In this document: positions 21,247 to 27,165 of the stretch, one piece after another
How positions within the stretch are numbered: position 1 is the stretch's first letter
Layout of the letters: each line of letters starts with the position of its first letter
Virus record (IMG/VR): IMGVR_UViG_3300047089_000122
Coordinates: 1-27,165 of that record
DNA from: a virus
DNA length: 27,165 nt
Reading direction: 5' to 3' (one strand)
The notes under the pieces: generated by a model
Database searches by the model: none
Told to the model about the DNA's origin: nothing
What the model saw: only the letters and a program-made list of their open reading frames with translations
Made by a program: the position numbers and the translations under genes

Positions 21247-22083
21247 ATGATGACGCGCATGGATTTTCACGAATTGAGCCAGTCCTATTTAGACAATCAT
21301 CTGCGACAGCAAGTGACATATCGGGCCTACTGCCGGATCCACCGTCAATTCTTTTCCAGCTGGACCGAGCATCCGACCCGTCCTGAAATCAAAGCCTGGC
21401 ATGTCACGCAGGCCGCACACGCCGCCCATGCGAACAAAGGATTAGGATACCTCAAGGCGCTGTACAATTGGGCGATGAACGATGGCACCTGGACGGCGGC
21501 CAATCCCGCACTCGGCATTCGACGCCACAAAACCTACAGCCGCGAGAGGGTGATGGATCACCGAGAACTCGCCGCTCTCCTCAATGGCCTGCCGATGCTC
21601 AATCAAAAATATCAGGCCTGGTTCACCTGTCGACTGTTGGTCCCCTGCCGGATTAAAGAACTGTGTCAGATGCGCCGTGATGACGTGAGCCCCTATGGGA
21701 AGTGGACGAAGCGCACGACCAAGAATGGCCGACCTCACACGGTCCACGTTCCGCAGCAAGCGTTGGAGCGATTGCAGTCGCTCCCCGATGAAGGGCCCTA
21801 TTTCTTCATGGGACAATATGGACATCCATTGACGGAAGGGGCTGTGCGAAAAATCTGGACTCGATGGCGGGCGGAATTGGGATTACAGGATCTGTGGCTC
21901 TTAGATTATCGGCGCACACTCGCTACCTATCTCTACCGCGTCATGAAGGTGGATGATCTCACGGCTAAGGCGATCCTCAATCACTACGACAGCCGGCCGG
22001 TGGCGATCTATACACGGCTCGACTATGAATACCTCGCCACCATCATTCAGGGTTATGCGGATTGGATCATGAAACGTCTCTAA
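21247..22083 (+). CDS. int: Tyrosine recombinase (integrase)
   Basis: 278 aa from ATG 21247; ATGs at 21214, 21250 and 21259 are alternatives and none has a clear ribosome binding site. N-terminal SAM-like core-binding domain (residues ~5-95), then catalytic domain. Arg135 (VPCRIKELC), Lys159 (TTKNGRPH), Arg222 (LLDYRRTLAT), His246 (ILNHYD) and Tyr255 (VAIYTR) give the active set. Box II normally reads HxxR; here Leu219 is in place of His. It would integrate the phage at the host tRNA-Pro gene next to the att site at 21116-21165. Confidence 0.92.
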   Translation: MMTRMDFHELSQSYLDNHLRQQVTYRAYCRIHRQFFSSWTEHPTRPEIKAWHVTQAAHAAHANKGLGYLKALYNWAMNDGTWTAANPALGIRRHKTYSRERVMDHRELAALLNGLPMLNQKYQAWFTCRLLVPCRIKELCQMRRDDVSPYGKWTKRTTKNGRPHTVHVPQQALERLQSLPDEGPYFFMGQYGHPLTEGAVRKIWTRWRAELGLQDLWLLDYRRTLATYLYRVMKVDDLTAKAILNHYDSRPVAIYTRLDYEYLATIIQGYADWIMKRL

Positions 22084-22108
22084 CCGTTCGATCGAACAGG
22101 AGGTTGCT

Positions 22109-22438
22109 ATGCGATCGCTTCTTCTCGGTGCCGTGCTCGTCATCCTGCTTTCAGGATGCTCGGTGTTTTCGTATGATCTGACGCCGCCTCTAGTCGCGCC
22201 GCTCACGGTCCCACCCGCCGGTCCAATCCATACGGGAAGGGACTGCGGCGTGACGCTGTTCGGCATTGGGTTTGGCACCTTGCGGATCGCGGACGCGATG
22301 CAGGATGGTGGGATTCTTCAGCCGACGAAGATCATGCTCGATCAAAATGCCGTGCTGCTCGTGGGATGGAATTGTCTGACCGTTGAAGGGCCCGGCCCCG
22401 GTCCTGTGGCGCCGGTCTTTCACAAGCCTCGCCGCTGA
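22109..22438 (+). CDS. Lipoprotein, TRL-like
   Basis: 109 aa, ATG after AGGAGG with 5-base spacing. Signal peptide MRSLLLGAVLVILLSG with lipobox LLSGC: Cys17 would carry the lipid. The mature part has GRDCGVTLFGIGFG, RIADAMQDGGI and LLVGWNCLTVEGPG, the pattern of the TRL-like (tRNA-associated locus) family: a C in the first strand, a G-x-G loop, and a terminal C before V-x-G. It is anchored in the cell envelope. Next to the integrase, it may be expressed in lysogens and block other phages, but no such function is shown here. Confidence 0.75.
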   Translation: MRSLLLGAVLVILLSGCSVFSYDLTPPLVAPLTVPPAGPIHTGRDCGVTLFGIGFGTLRIADAMQDGGILQPTKIMLDQNAVLLVGWNCLTVEGPGPGPVAPVFHKPRR

Positions 22439-22439
22439 G

Positions 22440-22940
22440 ATGACGACGATCACCGTGCGGTTTCTAGCATCGCGCTCCAGTCTCTTGCCGTGGATGCTGG
22501 AGCGGGCCAGGCTAGGACGCTATGAGGCGATCCTGATCGAGGGCCGTGCGGCACATCAGACGGTGTTCGTCCTGCCCTGTGAGGACGCGGTGCGCGCGGC
22601 TGCCATCGAACTGGCCCAGCTGCTCAAACACCACAAAGGCTTTGCCTGGGTGAATGGTCAGGCGATCGATCCGCTCAGGCTGGCGGCGGTGCTGCGCTGC
22701 TACGGGCAGAGCCTACTCGTCTCGGATGTGCGCGGGCACTGCTGGATCCCGCGCGGGATGCTACTCTTTCCCTGTCGAGAGGCTAGTGGATGGGCGATGC
22801 ATCTCCGGGCCTCTCATCCGGCCTCGCTCCGTGCCCAAACCGAAGCCGTGCTGGTCCAGCGATCGTGTCACTGGTGTCCCTCGCTGCGGCTCGATCAATG
22901 GGAACTCGAATGCGGAGAGGGCGATATCTCAGAGCCCTAG
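22440..22940 (+). CDS. Phage protein (166 aa), unknown
   Basis: The ATG at 22440 lies one base after the TGA of the lipoprotein gene, and no separate ribosome binding site is seen, so coupling is likely. Residues show an alpha/beta part (ARLGRYEAILIEGRAAHQTV), GHCWIPRGMLLFPCREASGW, and a C-terminal CHWCPSLRLDQWELECG with Cys clusters. Unknown family. Its TAG shares CTAG with the stop of the convergent tail gene, so no terminator separates them. Confidence 0.75.
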   Translation: MTTITVRFLASRSSLLPWMLERARLGRYEAILIEGRAAHQTVFVLPCEDAVRAAAIELAQLLKHHKGFAWVNGQAIDPLRLAAVLRCYGQSLLVSDVRGHCWIPRGMLLFPCREASGWAMHLRASHPASLRAQTEAVLVQRSCHWCPSLRLDQWELECGEGDISEP

Positions 22941-23269
22941 ACCAGCGGGCTCGGGCGCACTTCCCAAATGAACGGCACGAGCTGACTCACCCGATTGCCG
23001 CCTCCATCCGTCACATACCCGGCCACTTCCATCATGCCTGGCGTCAGATCGGTCGGCTGAAACTGATAGGTCGCCTTGCCTTTGTTCGTCACCTGATCAG
23101 GATCGTTCGTCATCACCTTGGTCTGCACCGGCCCATTGCCCACCTTGTAGGCCAGGGAGGCGGTGAGCCCGGTGAGCGAGAACGGCAGATTACTGTTGCC
23201 AGCATCCACAAAGACAAAGGCCACGATCGTGCCGTCGCCGGCCACGAGTGAATAGTTCGGGAAGGCCAT
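22937..23269 (-). CDS. Baseplate/tail protein, BppU N-terminal-like Ig-type domain
   Basis: 110 aa from the ATG at 23269, with AAGGAGA upstream. It reads NYSLVAGDGTIVAFVFVDAG, LTGLTASLAYKV, KGKATYQFQPTDLTPGMMEV, YVTDGGGNRVSQLVPFIWEV: a seven-strand sandwich of the type placed at the N-terminus of BppU (baseplate upper protein), where it anchors to the baseplate. Here it stands alone without the receptor-binding part. It closes the late tail operon. Confidence 0.7.
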   Translation of the reverse strand: MAFPNYSLVAGDGTIVAFVFVDAGNSNLPFSLTGLTASLAYKVGNGPVQTKVMTNDPDQVTNKGKATYQFQPTDLTPGMMEVAGYVTDGGGNRVSQLVPFIWEVRPSPLV

Positions 23270-23281
23270 ATTGGAATCTCC

Positions 23282-24421
23282 TTAGAGGATCGAGGTCTGG
23301 TTGATCGTCATGGTCGCACGTACCGTCTGCGGTTTGGTCTGCGCGCAGCGCACGGTCAGGGGCAGGGTCTTCGCACAGCGCACGGTGAAGACGTCGACCA
23401 GGCCGAGCCGTGCCGGACTCGCATAGGCCATCTCGGCATCGATGATGAGCGGGGGCACCGTCGTGCCGTGATAACTCGGCACCCACCAGAGATCCTCGTC
23501 GAGAAAGAAATTCTTGGCCCCAGGGAGCGCGTCGTCCTCGGTCTGTGGCAGGCGCAGCGCCCAGGTTTGGACCATCGGGCCCAACACTGCCCAGAACTCC
23601 ACATCGACAATACTGGACGCTGGCGGGGCCAGGTCGTCGCTGTCCATGATCGCTTGCCGCACCATCGACTGACTGAAGGCCAGAGAGGCGAGCGCGACAT
23701 CTTCATCCAGCGCGAAGTTGGCCGCATTCGGCAGCACCTCATCGTCGGTGAAGGCTGGGAACGGCGGCAGCATCGGCCAGATTGTGACGCGCAGCCAGAG
23801 CTCGTCTTCACCGGAGAATCCTGAAGATGGTGTGGGCCAGACATCCTCATCGGTCGTGCTGGGAACCAATGGGAGCCGCCCGAGGGCCATCCCACTAACG
23901 GACCAGAGATCCTCATCGAGAAAGAAGTTCGCGGCCCCTGGCAGTATCTCGTCATCGGTGATGGCTTGGAGCGGGAGGAGGTAGCCGCGATACGATGGCA
24001 GCCACCAGAGATCCTCATCCACAAAGAAGTTCTTGGCGTTCGGCAGCGTTTCATCGTCAAGGATCGCAGGGGCCGGAGGACTGACCGGCCAGGTGACCAG
24101 CCGCAGCCAGAGGTCGTCCTCCATCTGCGCCGGCGCGACGAACGGCACGCGCTCATCGGTATCGAGGAACGGCGGACGATTGGTCAGGAAGACCTGCTGT
24201 GGATTCACCCACCAGGCTTCATGCTCGAGCGCGAAGTTCTTGGCGTTGGGGAGCACATTCTCATCGGAGAGGAAGGCTTGCGGAGGGATCGGAGGCGTGA
24301 GCAGCAGCGGGTTAATCCACCACTGTTCATATTCGAGAAAGAAGTTCTTGGCGTTCGGGAGGGATTCGTCGTCGAGGAAGGGACCGAGCCGAGGGGGACG
24401 TGGCACCAGAATCAGAATCAC
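23282..24421 (-). CDS. Nine-repeat acidic virion-region protein (379 aa)
   Basis: GTG start at 24421, preceded by GAGGAGGGG with 6-base spacing. Residues 15 to about 325 are nine copies of a ~35-residue unit of the form F-x-DDE-x-LPNAKNFFLDEDLWW; some copies are worn (e.g. DTDERVP, SDDLAPPASS). The unit has a conserved acidic head, NAxNF and DEDLWW. The C-terminus has two TVRCA-type units (FTVRCAKTLPL, TVRCAQTKPQ) and a third without Cys (TVRATMT). Such periodicity suggests a rod or solenoid that binds a metal or a partner. Not recognised as a named family. It is in the tail part of the late operon, so a tail-fibre-associated role is the best guess. Confidence 0.7.
   Translation of the reverse strand: MILILVPRPPRLGPFLDDESLPNAKNFFLEYEQWWINPLLLTPPIPPQAFLSDENVLPNAKNFALEHEAWWVNPQQVFLTNRPPFLDTDERVPFVAPAQMEDDLWLRLVTWPVSPPAPAILDDETLPNAKNFFVDEDLWWLPSYRGYLLPLQAITDDEILPGAANFFLDEDLWSVSGMALGRLPLVPSTTDEDVWPTPSSGFSGEDELWLRVTIWPMLPPFPAFTDDEVLPNAANFALDEDVALASLAFSQSMVRQAIMDSDDLAPPASSIVDVEFWAVLGPMVQTWALRLPQTEDDALPGAKNFFLDEDLWWVPSYHGTTVPPLIIDAEMAYASPARLGLVDVFTVRCAKTLPLTVRCAQTKPQTVRATMTINQTSIL
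23447..24379 (-). repeat. Tandem coding repeats, period ~105 bases
   Basis: Nine copies of about 35 codons. The best-kept copies (1, 2, 4, 5, 7 and 9) share LPNAKNFF- or LPGAKNFF-like cores. At the DNA level ATCCTCGTC(or A)...AAGAAGTTCTTGGC blocks recur near 23501, 23921, 24021, 24221 and 24341. Drift in copies 3, 6 and 8 indicates an old expansion. Confidence 0.85.
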
Positions 24422-24449
24422 GTCACGCCCCTCCTCGTCTTAGGCTCGC

Positions 24450-24626
24450 TTAGGTGAGCGGGAGATGCTGCTCGCCGCCCTTGTCAATGCGGACGTCCGC
24501 CGAGGCCAGGGTATGTCCTGCTGCCACGAGTGCGCTGACCGCCGCTTGGGCCGTCGCCACTTCACTGCCAGGCTCACCTTCTGCCGCAGGGCCGGATCCA
24601 CGGATCACGATGGTGTAGGTGTTCAT
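24450..24626 (-). CDS. Small phage protein (58 aa), unknown
   Basis: The ATG at 24626 has AAGGAGA 7 bases upstream. It starts MNTYTIVIRGSGPAAEGEPG, then an alanine-rich helix (AQAAVSALVAAGHTLASADV) and ends RIDKGGEQHLPLT. A short alpha/beta fold is likely. It lies between the putative structural protein and the repeat protein and is probably a small virion or assembly protein. Confidence 0.65.
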   Translation of the reverse strand: MNTYTIVIRGSGPAAEGEPGSEVATAQAAVSALVAAGHTLASADVRIDKGGEQHLPLT

Positions 24627-24706
24627 GATGGACTCTCCTTGGATAAATATAGGTACAAGGCACGGCAGCCGCCCCACTGTGAGACGGCTGCCAGCATCCG
24701 TTCGGA

Positions 24707-25201
24707 TTACTCTTGGAATTCCAGGTTGGCCTCGTAATTCATCGAGACCGTGCCGCTCGCCACGAACAGATCGAGCGACTGTGTCGCCGAGCCTTCCAGC
24801 ACTTTCATCGAGTCGGGATTGGCCGCGACCCATCCACCCGGTCCTGCGGCGCCTGAAACGCAACCGCATTGCAGTGTCGGTCCGCCGGTGCCGGGGGTGA
24901 TCGCCGCGGCGAGTGTCGCGGACCATCCTGCGGTGGCTTTGCAGGCTTGTGCGCCGGGATCGGATGGCGCAGGCGTGGCAGCGGTGCCCCCTGATCCTGC
25001 CGTGGTCGTCCATTTCTTAATGCGATAGGCGATCCCGGAGAGCGCGGTCAAGCCCGCCCCTTTGCCTCCGACGATCAGGGCCTGGAGCGCAATGTTGCGC
25101 GTGCCTGGCTTGAGAAACGCCTGCTCGGTTTCGGTGTTCGCCGTGCCGTTCGTCTGATAGTTTTCCAGCGTGGACTTCGACATCAATGTATAGACAAACA
25201 T
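24707..25201 (-). CDS. Putative structural (tail or decoration) protein (164 aa)
   Basis: ATG at 25201 with AAGGAGGG. Sequence MFVYTLMSKSTLENYQTNGT, then a beta-rich body with a Gly/Ala/Pro-rich insert (AGSGGTAATPAPSDPG) and the end SMNYEANLEFQE. A stem-loop and tiny ORF like those before the capsid gene stand upstream, which suggests a product needed in quantity, perhaps a tube, decoration or fibre-base protein. Family not recognised. Confidence 0.65.
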   Translation of the reverse strand: MFVYTLMSKSTLENYQTNGTANTETEQAFLKPGTRNIALQALIVGGKGAGLTALSGIAYRIKKWTTTAGSGGTAATPAPSDPGAQACKATAGWSATLAAAITPGTGGPTLQCGCVSGAAGPGGWVAANPDSMKVLEGSATQSLDLFVASGTVSMNYEANLEFQE

Positions 25202-25224
25202 AAGACCCTCCTTGATGAGAAAAT

Positions 25225-25269
25225 GACAAGGCCACGCCAGGAGCTGCTCTCCCCTGCGTGGCCTTTGTC
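25225..25269 (-). terminator. Stem-loop, near copy of the one before the capsid gene
   Basis: Arms 25225-25237 and 25256-25269 pair (GACAAGGCCACGC with GCGTGGCCTTTGTC, one bulged A), with an inner GGAG/CTCC pairing. It shares GGCCACGCCAG and GCGTGGCCTTTGTCC with 2131-2171. On the minus strand the tail is only modestly T-rich, so it may act as a weak terminator or an RNA-stability element. Confidence 0.7.
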
Positions 25270-25287
25270 CGGTGTAACTGGGTTAGG

Positions 25288-25344
25288 CTATCGTGTCAGT
25301 AAGGTTTCAATCTTCCGTTTCAGTCCCTCCAGAATGGTGCGCAC
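25288..25344 (-). CDS. Tiny ORF (18 aa), homologue of the 2189-2284 ORF
   Basis: GTG at 25344 with GGAG 5 bases upstream. Product MRTILEGLKRKIETLLTR matches the C-terminal half of the 31-aa ORF. The bases after its stop also match. It has lost, or never had, the N-terminal part present in the other copy. Possibly a degenerate copy or a leader peptide. Confidence 0.4.
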   Translation of the reverse strand: MRTILEGLKRKIETLLTR

Positions 25345-25354
25345 GTCAGCTCCG

Positions 25355-25738
25355 TCATGATCGAATCGGCGACTCCTTCAAGAGTGTCGCGATGGGATTG
25401 CACGACGCCTCGCCCAGCGTCTGCATCTCCGCCGTCGTGAGAAACCGGCCGTAGCGTTCCATCTGCTCCTGCTGCACTTTCTGCCAGAACACTTCATCCG
25501 GCATGGCGCCGAGTCCATATTGCGGCCCCCACTGTTCGGCACAGGGAGAATCACAGAGCCAAATCGCAAAAGTGCAATTCTCCTCCGGCACATAGGCGCC
25601 GAGCTTCCCGCAGTTCGCGCAGAAGAGGGGGACCATGTTGAGGAATCCCCAGGTGGCGAACTGCATACGGATCGCGCCCTTGGAATCCTTCAGCCGGCTA
25701 TCCGGCAAGATGTCAAATGTCGAGTCGTTGAGATCCAT
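25355..25738 (-). CDS. Cys-rich tail-region protein (127 aa), unknown
   Basis: The ATG at 25738 follows directly on the TAA of the fibre-like gene (TAAATG), so coupling is likely. FCANCGKLGAYVPEENC and then CDSPCAEQW suggest a zinc site (CxxC ... CxxxC). The rest is helical (PDEVFWQKVQQEQMERYGRF). Function unknown; its place within tail genes suggests a tail assembly or fibre-chaperone part. Confidence 0.7.
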   Translation of the reverse strand: MDLNDSTFDILPDSRLKDSKGAIRMQFATWGFLNMVPLFCANCGKLGAYVPEENCTFAIWLCDSPCAEQWGPQYGLGAMPDEVFWQKVQQEQMERYGRFLTTAEMQTLGEASCNPIATLLKESPIRS

Positions 25739-27151
25739 TTAGGCCTGTTGCACCGTGAGAAAATATTTGGCGTCTTCCTCGAGCGTAGGACCAGCCGCTG
25801 GAGCTTTGAATGCGGAACTACAGGCGGCCCAGTGCTGGATGCCGGTATGCGTGCCGACCGTGGTTTCGGCGTAAATAAACGTGATCTGTGTAGTGTCGGC
25901 ATTGTAGAGAAAGGCGCAGCCATCGTCCTCGCACAGATGCGACGGCCCTGTGCCTCCCCCACCACTATCGTTGCTCAACCAATCGGCTATCAGCGGTAGG
26001 ATGGTCGGCGTATGCCCGTTCGCATCGGTGACGGTCGCTTTGCTGGTTTTGAACTCCTGCGTCATCATGCTGACCACAAGTTCATTGGCGGCGGATGGCG
26101 TGATGGTGTCGCTCGTGATATTGCCGGCAGTCGTCTGTAGACCACTCGATCCCGTCCCATCCACATCATGCGGAGAGGTCGCGGCTCCCACCACGTCAAG
26201 AATACGAAGCATCTGATCCGTTGATAAAGTTGATCCACTATAGGTCGCCGTGAGCGTCATCGTGGGGCTGGCCGTCAAATTCGGCGCGTAACAAATTTGC
26301 GCGAGGCTGCTGGTGCCGTTCGTCTTGGTCGTCCCCGCGTTCCAGGTATTGCTATTGGAATCGGTCACCGTGATTGACACATCCGGCGCGGACCACATGC
26401 CGACCAGCAGGTTCCCGAAGCATGGCACTTGATGGACTTGTGATGTGGTGCCGTAATAGAGGAACTGGACCGTCTGCACCTTGATGCCAGCAGGCAACGC
26501 GTTGCCTGCTGACGCGGAGTGCAGCACGAACAAGACCGAGTTCCAGCTATCAGTTCCTGGAACCGAGAGCGTACAGGCCCCACTACCCGATTGCGTCACA
26601 GAGGTCTGAACAAAGCGACCTTGTTTTCGATCTGCACAATACAGACTGAAATTCGTGCCTGCCGCAATCGAGCCCGTCAAGGATGGCGTCAGTGTCGTGA
26701 TATCGGTCCCGAACATCCACACGAGATCGCCTGCCGTGATCGCGCCTGACGGTGTGATGCTTGGGCTCGTAGAACTATCTGAACCAGTGGGGCCAATCGC
26801 GCCGATTGTTTGTACGTTTCGCCATTCCTGCAGCGAAAAGGATGCGGAATCGACGGCCCCCACGGTAAATGTCACGGTGATGACTTGCGTGCCTGCAATC
26901 GTGTTGAGCGTATACCAGCCTTCTATTTGCTGTCCACCAGTGGTCACCGTTTTCGGATTCACCCAGGTATTACCTTTGTCATCAGCGACCGCCGAGACAC
27001 AGCCGCCTCCAAAGCCAAATTCCATGCCGAGGCACAAGGCATTGCCACCAGGGCTCGGATTGGGCAGCGTGATTTTCAGCGTAGCCGTGGGCGATCCACC
27101 ATTGCCTTCCCGCCCGCTATGCACGCCTTGTACGTAAGTCGGAGTGGCCAT
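25739..27151 (-). CDS. Fibre-like protein with duplicated beta-sandwich domain (470 aa)
   Basis: ATG at 27151; upstream is outside the window by 14 bases and no ribosome binding site is seen. Two halves align: DDKGNTWVNPKTVTTGG (58-74) followed by QVITVTFT, and TDSNSNTWNAGTTKTNG (263-279) followed by MTLTATYS. Each half also ends with a GDL/NEL...V strand. The Ser/Thr/Gly-rich, beta-rich make-up is like adhesin and tail-fibre domains found on phage and bacterial surfaces. It ends with a shorter helical tail (TLEEDAKYFLTVQQA). A receptor-contact role is likely from position but not proven. Confidence 0.7.
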   Translation of the reverse strand: MATPTYVQGVHSGREGNGGSPTATLKITLPNPSPGGNALCLGMEFGFGGGCVSAVADDKGNTWVNPKTVTTGGQQIEGWYTLNTIAGTQVITVTFTVGAVDSASFSLQEWRNVQTIGAIGPTGSDSSTSPSITPSGAITAGDLVWMFGTDITTLTPSLTGSIAAGTNFSLYCADRKQGRFVQTSVTQSGSGACTLSVPGTDSWNSVLFVLHSASAGNALPAGIKVQTVQFLYYGTTSQVHQVPCFGNLLVGMWSAPDVSITVTDSNSNTWNAGTTKTNGTSSLAQICYAPNLTASPTMTLTATYSGSTLSTDQMLRILDVVGAATSPHDVDGTGSSGLQTTAGNITSDTITPSAANELVVSMMTQEFKTSKATVTDANGHTPTILPLIADWLSNDSGGGGTGPSHLCEDDGCAFLYNADTTQITFIYAETTVGTHTGIQHWAACSSAFKAPAAGPTLEEDAKYFLTVQQA

Positions 27152-27165
27152 TACTGACAGATCAA

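Overview
The window is almost entirely temperate tailed-phage (siphovirus-like) DNA. The gene order from terminase through portal, MuF-like protein, protease/scaffold and major capsid to head-tail connector is typical of such phages, and the window also holds a tyrosine integrase, a divergent repressor-type control region and an att-like tRNA fragment. The DNA is GC-rich. A lipoprotein with a normal lipobox and strong GGAGG ribosome binding sites suit a bacterial, probably Gram-negative, host, but the sequence does not identify the host. No host housekeeping gene is visible.

Layout, read leftward (minus strand) from about 20.7 kb to 1. An XRE repressor-like gene comes first, then small genes, then a recombination block: a coiled-coil protein, an HNH endonuclease, a PD-(D/E)XK nuclease, a Gp3-like metal-binding protein, RusA and a second HNH. 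Next are nucleotide and accessory genes (Zn-motif proteins, DUF3310, ThyX, a J-domain protein and several tiny genes), a replication-initiator-like gene with DnaA-box-like sites, two excisionase-type HTH genes, a small membrane protein and a ParB/DNA-methyltransferase fusion. The packaging and head genes follow: TerS, TerL, portal, MuF-like minor head protein, XkdF-like protease with a nested scaffold, major capsid and a gp6-like connector cut by the left edge. Many neighbours overlap by 1 to 4 bases (ATGA, GTGA, TGATG), so translation is probably coupled along the whole operon.

Rightward genes are few. An RHH regulator (20.8 kb) is divergent from XRE, with two good sigma70-type promoters whose -35 boxes form an inverted repeat. 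The 3' half of a tRNA-Pro (UGG) gene lies just before the integrase, followed by a TRL-like lipoprotein and an unknown protein.

From 27.15 to 22.94 kb the strand is minus again, with virion genes: a duplicated-domain fibre-like protein, a Cys-rich protein, a putative structural protein, a nine-repeat acidic protein and a BppU-like Ig-type protein. Late genes therefore flank the integrase/att region on both sides. This fits a circular or unintegrated phage genome carrying attP better than an integrated prophage. Tail tube, tape measure and recognisable lysis genes are not in the window and would lie between its two ends on the missing arc.

Most unusual items: two copies of a cassette (tiny ORF plus long stem-loop) placed before structural genes; an A9 tract with hairpin at the portal/MuF overlap; an internal, strongly signalled scaffold start; a nine-fold 35-residue repeat protein; a tandem Ig-like insertion in the capsid protein; DnaA-like boxes inside the initiator-like gene; and an integrase lacking the box II histidine.
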